Origin: Clostridia bacterium
GTDB lineage: Bacteria > Bacillota > Clostridia > DUPQ01
Assembly: GCA_030592085.1 (NCBI GenBank)
Contig: JAUUZV010000011.1
Coordinates: 1-21,764, forward strand
Length of the DNA stretch: 21,764 nt
Direction: 5' to 3'
Shown here piece after piece: positions 1 to 8,372 of this stretch. A program made the translations under genes and the position numbers. The notes beneath the pieces are model-generated. The model was not told the DNA's origin, made no database searches, and was given only the letters and a program-made list of their open reading frames with translations. The number at the start of each line of letters is the position of its first letter. Positions within the stretch are counted from its first letter, which is position 1.

Positions 1-112
1 AATTGACGTAGTATTATCAATGAATTATACTTTAAATTAAGAACAAGGAATCTCCACCTATGCACTCACTCAAGTGAGAAAGGAAGCATTGAGGTGGGCG
101 ACTTCTTGTCAA
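1..112 (+). mobile_element. Probable right end of an IS200/IS605-type element (partial; body off the left edge)
   Basis: Positions 48-105 fold into a layered stem-loop. An outer helix pairs 53-59 with 92-98 and is extended by 48-50 with 103-105. A middle helix pairs 60-63 (ATGC) with 86-89 (GCAT). An inner helix pairs 65-69 (CTCAC) with 74-78 (GTGAG) around a TCAA loop. The sequence TCAA follows at 109-112. In IS200/IS605 elements the right end is a subterminal hairpin followed closely by a tetranucleotide cleavage site, and TCAA is that site in IS608. In elements carrying tnpB this same end forms the 3' part of the guide (omega) RNA. Frame 2 is open from the left edge to a TAA at 38-40 and could be the tail of a transposon gene, but 12 codons do not identify it. 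Inferred from structure only. Confidence 0.5.
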
Positions 113-241
113 CGATGTTAAATATTCTAAAGGTTTTAATGTAGTGATACTGACAATTTATGAACTATGAACAGGGCAGCAATAAAATCCTTTTAGAAAA
201 TATCAAAAACGAATAATGGTTTATTATGAGCATAGTACGAT

Positions 242-1297
242 ATGAATGACAGAGAGAATACATTGAAGGCATTTACCTTTAATAAACCGGAATGGATACC
301 GATTAGATTTTCCATTAGTCTTGCAAGCTGGTGGGATTATGGTGCCAAGGATCTTGAAAAAATAATTTTAAAACACAAATTACTTTTCCCTAATTATCTA
401 CAAGGAAATATCGATGTAAAAAATCTTCCCTTTAAACCATATAGAATTGCAGGAGAAAAATACATGGATTCATGGGGTTGTTCTTGGGAAACAAATAAAA
501 GTGGCATAACAGGAACTGTAGTCAAACATTCCCTTGATAGCTGGAATAATTTTATAAACTTTATGCCACCAAATCCTAATCATCATAATGGGTGGGAGAA
601 AATAGACTGGGGAAATATCGAAAAACACATTAAAGAACAAAAGAGGAGAGGAATGCTTACAAGAGGAGGACTTAGGCATGGGTATCTATTTCTTACACTT
701 AGTTATATGAGAGGATTTGAAAACCTTATGTATGATATGCATGATGAGGAACCATGCTTGGACAAGCTTATAGAAATTCTTGAAACTTTCAACTGTAAGA
801 TTATTGATAAATATATATCCCTTGGTGTAGATATAATTGGATTTCCAGAAGACCTTGGGACACAGAAAAGCTTGCTGCTTTCACCAAAAATGTTTAAGAG
901 ATACATAAAACCAGTTTACAAGAATTTGATGAAACCCGTAAAAAAGAATGACATCTTAATACATATGCATTCAGATGGATATATCATGGATATTGTCGAT
1001 GATTTGGTTGAATGTGGTGTGGATGTTATAAACCTTCAAGATTTGGTCAATGGCATTGATGAAATAAAAAAACATATCAAAGGAAGAATGGCAATTGACC
1101 TCGATATTGACAGACAAGATATAACGGTATCCGGTTCACCAAAAGATATAGACGATTTAATACGTGAAGAGGTAATGAAACTAGGAGATATAAAAGGTGG
1201 GCTTTCCCTTCTCTACGGTCTTTATGGGAAGGTTCCTCTTCGCAATATTGAAGCTATTATGAATGCTATGGAGAAATACTCTAAATATTATTCCTAA
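242..1297 (+). CDS. URO-D superfamily protein (uroporphyrinogen decarboxylase / corrinoid methyltransferase-like)
   Basis: A 351-residue protein with the TIM-barrel pattern of the URO-D/MtaA/CmuA superfamily. The N terminus (RENTLKAFTFNKPEWIPIRF) matches the family's usual opening, so the gene looks intact. EDLGTQ at residues 203-208 is followed by the LLLSPKMFKRYIKP segment typical of non-haem family members, and HSDG lies at 243-246. Methylcobamide:CoM methyltransferases have a zinc-binding H-x-C at about this place; here Asp replaces Cys, so MtaA-type zinc chemistry is doubtful. Members like this usually act in methyl transfer or demethylation, or have no known substrate, and true haem synthesis is unlikely. 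The ATG at 242 is the first start after an in-frame TAG at 233-235 and has no clear ribosome binding site. No corrinoid protein lies nearby. The family call is firm and the substrate is unknown. Confidence 0.8.
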   Translation: MNDRENTLKAFTFNKPEWIPIRFSISLASWWDYGAKDLEKIILKHKLLFPNYLQGNIDVKNLPFKPYRIAGEKYMDSWGCSWETNKSGITGTVVKHSLDSWNNFINFMPPNPNHHNGWEKIDWGNIEKHIKEQKRRGMLTRGGLRHGYLFLTLSYMRGFENLMYDMHDEEPCLDKLIEILETFNCKIIDKYISLGVDIIGFPEDLGTQKSLLLSPKMFKRYIKPVYKNLMKPVKKNDILIHMHSDGYIMDIVDDLVECGVDVINLQDLVNGIDEIKKHIKGRMAIDLDIDRQDITVSGSPKDIDDLIREEVMKLGDIKGGLSLLYGLYGKVPLRNIEAIMNAMEKYSKYYS

Positions 1298-1444
1298 TAG
1301 AAACCCTTGATTAAAAGATTGCTATACTTAATTATAACTTACTAATGAAACCAAGGATAAGAAGTCACCTTAAAGTTTTATATAAATACTTCTACTACTA
1401 AATGAAAAAGCTATTGTATTTCATATTTTTGATTATGATAGTAA

Positions 1445-1882
1445 TTATTGTCGGTTTTCTTTAATCATTTGCCAGATTCTATTTACTTTTTCTAAAAGTA
1501 TCATAGCAATTGCATCTTTTTCTCTATCTTCTCCTTGAAAATAAATAGTTTTTGACTGACCGTTCATACTAATTGTTAGTACGTAGTTTCCATCATCTAT
1601 CATTTCTCTTTCTATATCAAAAGAAGTTGGGTAGTTTTCAAATACATCTTTCATTTCTCTATAGATTTCTTTTCTTTCTTCCTCTGTTAGATTAAGATCT
1701 TCTGTAATGAATCCCTGTTTTGTATCATAGTGATAGTAAATATTGTCTTCTGTTGAAATTCTAAAGGGTAAAAATGATTCACCATATGATAATTCAAATT
1801 GAAAATCTTCAGGTACTTGTTGATTACACGCTCCTAATAAAAGGACAATAATAAGTAAAACTAATATTAATTTGCTTTTCAT
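1445..1882 (-). CDS. Small putative lipoprotein of unknown function
   Basis: The protein has 145 residues. The N terminus is a lysine-containing start, a hydrophobic run and a lipobox LLGAC with the lipidated Cys at residue 19, so it should be anchored to the outer face of the membrane after signal peptidase II cleavage. The mature part (about 126 residues) is acidic and soluble-looking, with alternating strands and helices (for example LTEEERKEIYREMKDVF, then YVLTISMNGQSKTIYF). I do not recognise the family. A ribosome binding site (AAGGTG) sits just upstream of the ATG. The gene is alone on its strand, convergent with the URO-D gene and divergent from the NRPS gene. Its function cannot be stated. 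Confidence 0.8.
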   Translation of the reverse strand: MKSKLILVLLIIVLLLGACNQQVPEDFQFELSYGESFLPFRISTEDNIYYHYDTKQGFITEDLNLTEEERKEIYREMKDVFENYPTSFDIEREMIDDGNYVLTISMNGQSKTIYFQGEDREKDAIAMILLEKVNRIWQMIKENRQ

Positions 1883-1955
1883 TATATTTCACCTTGCTTC
1901 CCTAAATTTGATAACGTAATTATAACTCTTAGGTTTCTTAGAAGTTGTTTTTAGA

Positions 1956-2084
1956 TATAAATGCCCCTTTTCAGTCTATAAATGCATCAAGTCACACTAT
2001 AAAAACATAGTCTCTATAAGGTAATATAAATACACTTTTTAGCAAATAATTGAATTTTTATTAAAAATGCGTATAAATATACAC
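1956..2084 (+). repeat. Phased TATAAAT-type short repeats upstream of the NRPS gene
   Basis: The 9-mer TATAAATGC occurs at 1956-1964 and again at 1977-1985, exactly 21 bp apart. A degenerate copy (TATAAAAAC) follows another 21 bp on at 1998-2006. TATAAATAC is at 2025-2033 and TATAAATATACAC at 2072-2084. Three copies at two-helical-turn spacing could be a protein-binding array, but the region is so AT-rich that chance is a real alternative. The rest of the 297-bp gap between 1883 and 2179 holds only the NRPS promoter. Confidence 0.25.
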
Positions 2085-2113
2085 TATATTCTCCAGTAAA
2101 GTGCATATATTTC

Positions 2114-2142
2114 TTGATAAATAGGACAAAAAGTCATATACT
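2114..2142 (+). promoter_or_regulatory. Sigma-A-type promoter of the NRPS-kinase operon
   Basis: TTGATA at 2114-2119 and TATACT at 2137-2142 are separated by exactly 17 bp, close to the consensus TTGACA-17-TATAAT. The predicted transcript starts near 2149. An AGAGGA ribosome binding site follows at about 2167-2172 before the GTG start at 2180. The call is from pattern alone. Confidence 0.6.
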
Positions 2143-2179
2143 TATAGTGAAAAATTAATGTACAAAAGAGGAAAATTCT

Positions 2180-5100
2180 GTGAAAGAAAAAAGGCAATTC
2201 TACGACTTATCATATCCACAAAGAGGTATATGGCATTTAGAAAAGTTATATCCGAATATAAGTATCGGTAATTTGTCTTCGACATTAAAAATTAATGCCC
2301 CTCTTAATTTTACCATTATGGAAAAAGCCTTAAATCACGCAATACAAAAAAATACTGCATTTAGAACCAGAATTACAGAAGTTAACGGTCAACCAAAACA
2401 ATATGTGGTTCCTTTTACTTATCAACCTATTGATACTTTTGATTTCTCAAAAGGTGATATTAAAAAAATGTATGAGTGGGATGAACAAATGACAAGAAAG
2501 CCCATTTATCAATTAGACAGCCAGCTTTTTTATGCTGCTTTCTTGAAAATAAATGAGCAGTCTGTAGGTCTATATATTAAATTTCATCATCTGATTGCAG
2601 ATGCATGGACTATTATTACCTTTGGTAATGATTTTATGGCGTTTTATAAAACTATTACTGAAGGTGGCGAGATTGATAAAATTGAAAATCCATCTTATTT
2701 TGATTACATTGAGAAAGAACGTCAATATCTAGCTTCAGAGCGTTTTATTAAAGATGAAACTTTTTGGCTTGATCAATATAGTAACATTCCTGAATTAAAA
2801 ACATTAAAGCCACGGAAAATGGAAAATGAAAATAAAGAAGCAAAAAGAAAAACATATTTATTACCTGATAAATTAGCTGGGAAAATTAGACAACATTGCA
2901 GAGAACACCGAACCTCTATTTTCAGTTTATACTTAAGTGCCATGGCTTTATATTTTAATAGAACTCGTGGAGATGATGAAGTTGTTTTTGGAACTCCAGT
3001 ACTAAATCGTTCAAATGTTAAAGATAAAAAAACATATGGTATGTTCATTAGTACTGCACCAATTAAAGTAACTATAGATGATAGTCAAGATTATAATACT
3101 TTCGCAGAAACAATTAATACTCAATGGTTAGCATTATTAAAACATCAAAAATATCCTTATTCTCTCTTGCTCCAAAAACTAAAAGAGAAACATATTGATT
3201 TTAAAAAGTTATATGATGTGGTTATTTCATATCAGAATGCTAAATTTATTAAAAGTAAAAGTGAATATCAGCAAGAAGGTCGTTGGCATCAATGTGGTTA
3301 TCAAATGGAATCGCTAAATATTCATATTAATGATCGTGAAAGTGATGGAGATCTCATTATTGATTATGATTATCTAACCGACTTATTTTATGAAAAAGAA
3401 ATTGATTTTTTACATAATCATGTTATTAGTTTATTATGGCATTCAATTGACAATCCTGCCAGAAAATTACCTTATATTGAGATGATTTCAGAAATTGAAA
3501 AAGAAAAAATATTATATAAATTTAACGATACAACAACAACCTACCCTAGAAATATGACTGTACAAAGTTTGTTTGAAGAACAAGTATTGAAATATCCTGA
3601 AGCTCCTTGCCTTATTTTCGAAGGACAACAGCTCACATATAATCAATTTAACAAAAAAGCAAATAAACTAGCTAGATATCTTAGAGAAAATGGTATTAGC
3701 TCAAATGATATAGTTAGTGTGCTAATTCCTCGCTCTTTTGAGCTAATGATTGCTATTATGGGTATTATAAAGGCAGGTGCTTCATACTTGCCAATGGATC
3801 CTGAATATCCTGTTAATAGAATTAACCTAATTTTAGAAAATAGTGATACAAAAATGTTATTGACACATTCTTCAATTATTAAAGACCAGCTTATTTGCAA
3901 ACATATTCATAGGGTTGATCAATTAGATTTAGAAAATTATGAAACAAGCAATCTAGTTAATAATAATTCACCGAATGACTTGATTTATACAATATACACT
4001 TCAGGAACAACAGGTATTCCTAAAGGAGTAATGATTGAACATCAACCATTAATCAACTTTATTTATGGCATTAAAGGCTTGTTAAGTTTTACAAATAAAA
4101 GTAGAGTCCTTTCAGTTACCTCTACAACTTTTGATATTTTTGTTTTTGAAAACTTTACATCTTGGCTATCAGGTTCATGTGTTGTTCTTGCTAATGAAAC
4201 ACAGCAAAAGAATCCTCTTTTATTAAAAAAACTTATTGTTGAAAATACTGTTGATAAAATACTAACAACTCCATCTCGAATGAAAATGTTAATGAATGAA
4301 AAAACATATAATAATTTCTTGGTAAATATTACTGTTATTATGCTTGGTGGTGAAGTATTACCAGGTTCCCTATATTCAAAATTAAGAAAAGAAACCACAG
4401 CAAAAATCTTTGATGGATATGGTCCTACTGAAACTACTATTGGTGTTACCTTTAAAGAAATAAATAGAACCATTAACATTGGTAAACCAATTGCAAATAC
4501 TAAAATATACATATTAGATAAACATAAAAATTTACTCCCAATTGGAGTACCTGGAGAAATGTATATCGGCGGAGAATGCTTATCCAGAGGTTACTTAAAT
4601 GATGACAACTTAACACAAGAAAAATTTGTAAATAGCCCATTTAATAAAAAAGAAAAATTATATCGTACAGGTGATTATGCTAGATGGTACTCACAAGGTG
4701 AAATCGAATATATTTGTAGGATTGATTCACAAATAAAAATAAATGGTCATCGTATTGAATTACAAGAGATTGAACGATCAATAGCAGGATTTAATGGGAT
4801 AAGCGATGTTGTTGTTATTGATTTTGATGATGCACACCATAACAAGTATTTGTGCGCTTATTTAATATATGATGAAAACATATCCTTACACTCTTTAAGA
4901 AATGCTTTAAAAGAAAAATTACCACGTTATATGATTCCATCATATTTTGTTAGAATTGATCAGATTCCTATAACTTTAGGTGGCAAGCTTGATAAAAAAC
5001 GATTACCAGAGCCAAATACTCATAAAGACTTTAAGAAAAAAACAATTGCCCCTCGTAATAAGACTGAAAAATTACTACATACAATTTGGTGTGATCTTTT

Positions 5101-6475
5101 AAAATCTGATTCCATTGGGATTGATGATGATTTCTTTGAAATGGGAGGAGATTCTCTAGCAGCTATTCAGATGGTATCTTTTCTATATACACATAAAATC
5201 ACTGTGTCGATTCAAAACATTTATGATTTCCCCACCCTTAGAACACTTTGTCACTTAGTTGTTGAGAATAAAGAAAAATTAAAAACTTCAAGAAAATCTA
5301 AAAACACAACATTTTCAAGTTCTCATATATGCTTTGAAAAAACACCATTATCAGAATTAATAGAAACAAATAAACTTGCAAAAATTGATTCAGCTGCAAT
5401 TACATACGTTCCAGAAGATATTGTTGAAACATTAGATTTCCATAAAAAACCAACATTATTTAATTATATGGAAACAGAACAAGGAAATATTGGTTTATTT
5501 GCCATACCTATTTCAAGTAGAGATTTATATAGTAATAAAAAAACACTGGTTTCATTATGTCAACAAACAATAACTATAGCACAGAAATTAGGAGCGAAGG
5601 TTGTTTCTCTAACCGGTTTAATTCCTTCAGCCACATCATATGGATACGACTTAGAAAAAGTTCTTAGAAAAGAACCTCTCAGTGCAAAAATAACAACAGG
5701 ACACTCTACAACAGCAGCTTCAGTTGTACTATCAATTGAGAGTTTACTAAAACATAGTAATAGAAATATTGTTAATGAGAAAGTTGCTTTTGTTGGATTA
5801 GGTTCCATTGGAACATCCGTAGCTAAATTATTGTTATCTGTATTACCTCACCCCGCTTCTCTTACATTATGTGATATATATCAGCGAAGTGATTTTTTAT
5901 ATGACTTTAGAAAAAATATTGAAACTCGTCTTTCTTATGAAAATGATATTTTAATTGCTATCTCAAATGGCTCTACATTACCAGATGAAGTATATGAAGC
6001 AACTTTGATTATAGGTGCCACAAATGTTCCAAATATATTAGATATTAGTAAAATTAAACCAGGTACTTTAATCATTGATGACTCTGGTCCTCATTGCTTT
6101 AACAAAGAAGATGCTATTAAACGACTACATGAAAAAAATGATATATTATTTACTGAAGGTGGTGTGCTAGAAGCCAATAAAGTTATCAATAAGCGTATTT
6201 ATTTACCACCAGAAATTAGAGATAACGTATTAAGCTCTTACTCACAACAATTTGCTAGTGATAAAGATATTACAGGGTGTATTCTGTCTAGTTTACTTTC
6301 TTCAAAATATGATACTTTACAACCGGTTTTAGGCATAAGTAAACTAAGTGAATGTATTAGAAATTATAAATTACTAAATGAACTTCAATATTCAGGAGCA
6401 ATGCCTCATTGCGACAACTATATTCTTCCCATAGACTTAATTAAAGATTTTACAAAGAATTTTGGGGGAAATTGA
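2180..6475 (+). CDS. One-module NRPS (C-A-PCP) with a C-terminal acyl-ACP-reductase-like release domain
   Basis: A 1431-residue non-ribosomal peptide synthetase starting at GTG with AGAGGA upstream. Residues ~1-440 are a condensation domain; its active-site motif reads HHLIADA at 136-142 (usual HHxxxDG, last Gly replaced by Ala). Residues ~465-950 are an adenylation domain with YTSGTTGIPKG at 606-616, GYGPTETT at 746-753, YRTGD at 828-832 and the invariant Lys at 936. Residues ~970-1040 are a carrier protein with GGDSL and the phosphopantetheine Ser at 992. Residues ~1050-1431 resemble cyanobacterial fatty acyl-ACP reductase: TTGHSTTA (1172-1179; TTGNTHTA in the enzyme as I recall it), a Rossmann GLGSIG (1206-1211), and Cys1367 aligning with that enzyme's active-site Cys294. 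There is no thioesterase and no SDR-type reductase domain. It likely activates a hydrophobic amino acid, N-acylates it and releases an aldehyde with NAD(P)H. A phosphopantetheinyl transferase must be encoded elsewhere. Product unproven. Confidence 0.88.
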   Translation: MKEKRQFYDLSYPQRGIWHLEKLYPNISIGNLSSTLKINAPLNFTIMEKALNHAIQKNTAFRTRITEVNGQPKQYVVPFTYQPIDTFDFSKGDIKKMYEWDEQMTRKPIYQLDSQLFYAAFLKINEQSVGLYIKFHHLIADAWTIITFGNDFMAFYKTITEGGEIDKIENPSYFDYIEKERQYLASERFIKDETFWLDQYSNIPELKTLKPRKMENENKEAKRKTYLLPDKLAGKIRQHCREHRTSIFSLYLSAMALYFNRTRGDDEVVFGTPVLNRSNVKDKKTYGMFISTAPIKVTIDDSQDYNTFAETINTQWLALLKHQKYPYSLLLQKLKEKHIDFKKLYDVVISYQNAKFIKSKSEYQQEGRWHQCGYQMESLNIHINDRESDGDLIIDYDYLTDLFYEKEIDFLHNHVISLLWHSIDNPARKLPYIEMISEIEKEKILYKFNDTTTTYPRNMTVQSLFEEQVLKYPEAPCLIFEGQQLTYNQFNKKANKLARYLRENGISSNDIVSVLIPRSFELMIAIMGIIKAGASYLPMDPEYPVNRINLILENSDTKMLLTHSSIIKDQLICKHIHRVDQLDLENYETSNLVNNNSPNDLIYTIYTSGTTGIPKGVMIEHQPLINFIYGIKGLLSFTNKSRVLSVTSTTFDIFVFENFTSWLSGSCVVLANETQQKNPLLLKKLIVENTVDKILTTPSRMKMLMNEKTYNNFLVNITVIMLGGEVLPGSLYSKLRKETTAKIFDGYGPTETTIGVTFKEINRTINIGKPIANTKIYILDKHKNLLPIGVPGEMYIGGECLSRGYLNDDNLTQEKFVNSPFNKKEKLYRTGDYARWYSQGEIEYICRIDSQIKINGHRIELQEIERSIAGFNGISDVVVIDFDDAHHNKYLCAYLIYDENISLHSLRNALKEKLPRYMIPSYFVRIDQIPITLGGKLDKKRLPEPNTHKDFKKKTIAPRNKTEKLLHTIWCDLLKSDSIGIDDDFFEMGGDSLAAIQMVSFLYTHKITVSIQNIYDFPTLRTLCHLVVENKEKLKTSRKSKNTTFSSSHICFEKTPLSELIETNKLAKIDSAAITYVPEDIVETLDFHKKPTLFNYMETEQGNIGLFAIPISSRDLYSNKKTLVSLCQQTITIAQKLGAKVVSLTGLIPSATSYGYDLEKVLRKEPLSAKITTGHSTTAASVVLSIESLLKHSNRNIVNEKVAFVGLGSIGTSVAKLLLSVLPHPASLTLCDIYQRSDFLYDFRKNIETRLSYENDILIAISNGSTLPDEVYEATLIIGATNVPNILDISKIKPGTLIIDDSGPHCFNKEDAIKRLHEKNDILFTEGGVLEANKVINKRIYLPPEIRDNVLSSYSQQFASDKDITGCILSSLLSSKYDTLQPVLGISKLSECIRNYKLLNELQYSGAMPHCDNYILPIDLIKDFTKNFGGN

Positions 6476-6502
6476 GGTAAATATATTAATTGGAGATAAA
6501 AA

Positions 6503-8341
6503 ATGGTTAGCTTAGATTTTTCATTTGTTCTACTTCTTATATCAACTCTATTAGTTATAGCGTTATTTGGTTTGATTATGAGAATAAAAAAGAAGTCTCA
6601 GATTCATTATGTATTCTTACTAATGGTTGTGGCAATTTTTATTTGGAATGTTGGTCATATTCTTGAGGTTGTTACCGCAATTAGAGATGGATACACTACT
6701 ATGACCTATGTTTATATTTACTATTTTGGTGTTTGTTTTGTTCCATTGACTATTTTATTTACAGGTCTTATTTTTGTTAGAACAAAGTTAAAATTTACAT
6801 TTAGGTATATTGTCCTACTTATTTTCCCTATTGTTGATTATCTTCTGTTACTCACTAATAACTACCATCATTTATTCTTTATAGAATACTCTATATTTAA
6901 TGACCAAGTTGTCCTTGGAAATTATTTTATTATTCATACCATTGGGTCTTATATCTATATTGGTGTTGGGCTATATTATTTAATTTCATTTACTATTAAA
7001 AATTCTGGATTTTTCTCTAGACAGTCAGTACTAATAATAACTGGCGTTATTGTTCCCCTATCAATTAATTTTCTTATTTCTTTTAACATTATTGAATTAC
7101 CAGTATTCTACACACCTATTTCATTTTCTATTTCAATTCTCTGTTTTGCTTTAGCAATATTTAAATTTCAATTTCTAAACATTTCACCAATTGCTTTGCA
7201 ACGAATAGTAGATTTAATATCCGATAGTTTTATAATAGTAAATAATGACTACCAAATTATCGACTATAACCAAGCGTTTATAGATACTTTTAAAAATAGT
7301 TTACCATTGAAAAGAAAAGATAATTTACTAGAGATATTTGATTCCACATCTCTTGGTAATAAACACAAAGACCAAATAATTACTTATAATGAAAAAGCAA
7401 TTATTAATAAAGTAACAGAAAAATATGAGGAACATTTTACTGATGAATTTATTGACAAGTTTTTCTCTGTAGAAATTACTCCTATCTACTCTAGTGATAT
7501 TTATCTTGGTACAATTATTCTTCTAAAAGATATTACCCAAAGCAAAAGAGACCTTGAAACAATCCAAAGCAATCATACTATTATTATGGAACAAGAAAGA
7601 CTTGCTTCTTTAGGACAATTAATAGGTGGAATTGCTCACAATTTAAAAACACCAATTATGACCATATCCGGTGGTTTAGAAGCCATTCGTGAATTTGCCA
7701 CTGAATATGATGAGTCAATTGAAGATAAGGAAGTTACTAAAGAAGATCACCACGCAATTGCAGCAGATTTACTTGAGTGGACTAATAAAATTAAACCCTA
7801 CTGTTCCTATATGTCAGACATCATTTCAGCTGTTAAAGATCAGACAGTTAACTTAAATTACTCAACCACAAGCAGTTTCACACTTAGTGAACTACTAAAA
7901 AGAGTAGAATTATTAATGAAACATGAATTGAAAAAATATCGTTGTCAGTTAAATATTCAATCTGAAATAGGTATGTTAACAGAATTTAAAGGAGGAGTAA
8001 ATAATCTGGTTCAAATATTTGATAACTTGATTGTAAATGCTATTCAATCATATGATAAAGAGCAAGGAACCATTGATTTAAAAATCAAACAAAAAGATGA
8101 TCAAATCATTTTTTCAATAAAAGATTATGGAATGGGAATTTCTCCAGAAGTACAAAAAAAATTATTTAAAGAAATGTTAACAACAAAAGGAAAAGATGGC
8201 ACAGGGTTAGGATTGTATATGTCTTATTCAACTATTAAAGGGCGATTTAGTGGCGAAATGTGGCTTCACTCTACTTTAGGAAAAGGAAGCACCTTCTATA
8301 TCTCAATTCCTTATTATAAGGTAGCTGAAAAATCAGAATAA
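6503..8341 (+). CDS. Orphan 7TM-PAS sensor histidine kinase
   Basis: A 612-residue membrane kinase, 27 bp after the NRPS gene and with its own GGAG ribosome binding site, so almost certainly co-transcribed. Seven hydrophobic segments (about 7-26, 34-57, 70-92, 101-118, 140-165, 175-198, 203-222) plus the TNNYHHLFF motif after the fourth match the 7TM sensor module found at the N terminus of some histidine kinases. A PAS-like domain spans about 229-345. The phosphoacceptor is His379 in HNLKTP, where Asn replaces the usual acidic residue after His. The ATPase domain has an N box (DNLIVNA, 507-513), DYGMG (541-545) and GTGLGL (566-571). No response regulator adjoins it; the nearest, at 12126-12806, is paired with another kinase. 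Its position after the synthetase suggests it senses that product or controls its response, which is inference. Confidence 0.85.
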   Translation: MVSLDFSFVLLLISTLLVIALFGLIMRIKKKSQIHYVFLLMVVAIFIWNVGHILEVVTAIRDGYTTMTYVYIYYFGVCFVPLTILFTGLIFVRTKLKFTFRYIVLLIFPIVDYLLLLTNNYHHLFFIEYSIFNDQVVLGNYFIIHTIGSYIYIGVGLYYLISFTIKNSGFFSRQSVLIITGVIVPLSINFLISFNIIELPVFYTPISFSISILCFALAIFKFQFLNISPIALQRIVDLISDSFIIVNNDYQIIDYNQAFIDTFKNSLPLKRKDNLLEIFDSTSLGNKHKDQIITYNEKAIINKVTEKYEEHFTDEFIDKFFSVEITPIYSSDIYLGTIILLKDITQSKRDLETIQSNHTIIMEQERLASLGQLIGGIAHNLKTPIMTISGGLEAIREFATEYDESIEDKEVTKEDHHAIAADLLEWTNKIKPYCSYMSDIISAVKDQTVNLNYSTTSSFTLSELLKRVELLMKHELKKYRCQLNIQSEIGMLTEFKGGVNNLVQIFDNLIVNAIQSYDKEQGTIDLKIKQKDDQIIFSIKDYGMGISPEVQKKLFKEMLTTKGKDGTGLGLYMSYSTIKGRFSGEMWLHSTLGKGSTFYISIPYYKVAEKSE

Positions 8342-8372
8342 ATCTCTTATCTATATTATAAGTACTAATACA

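Noticed and set aside
1919..1924. TATAAT on the minus strand as -10 of the lipoprotein gene promoter
   Set aside because: No acceptable -35 element lies 16-18 bp upstream, and TATAAT-like strings are common in this AT-rich gap.
4063..4512. 149-codon open frame on the minus strand inside the NRPS gene
   Set aside because: It is antisense to the conserved adenylation core, its translation resembles no protein, and it has no credible start site.
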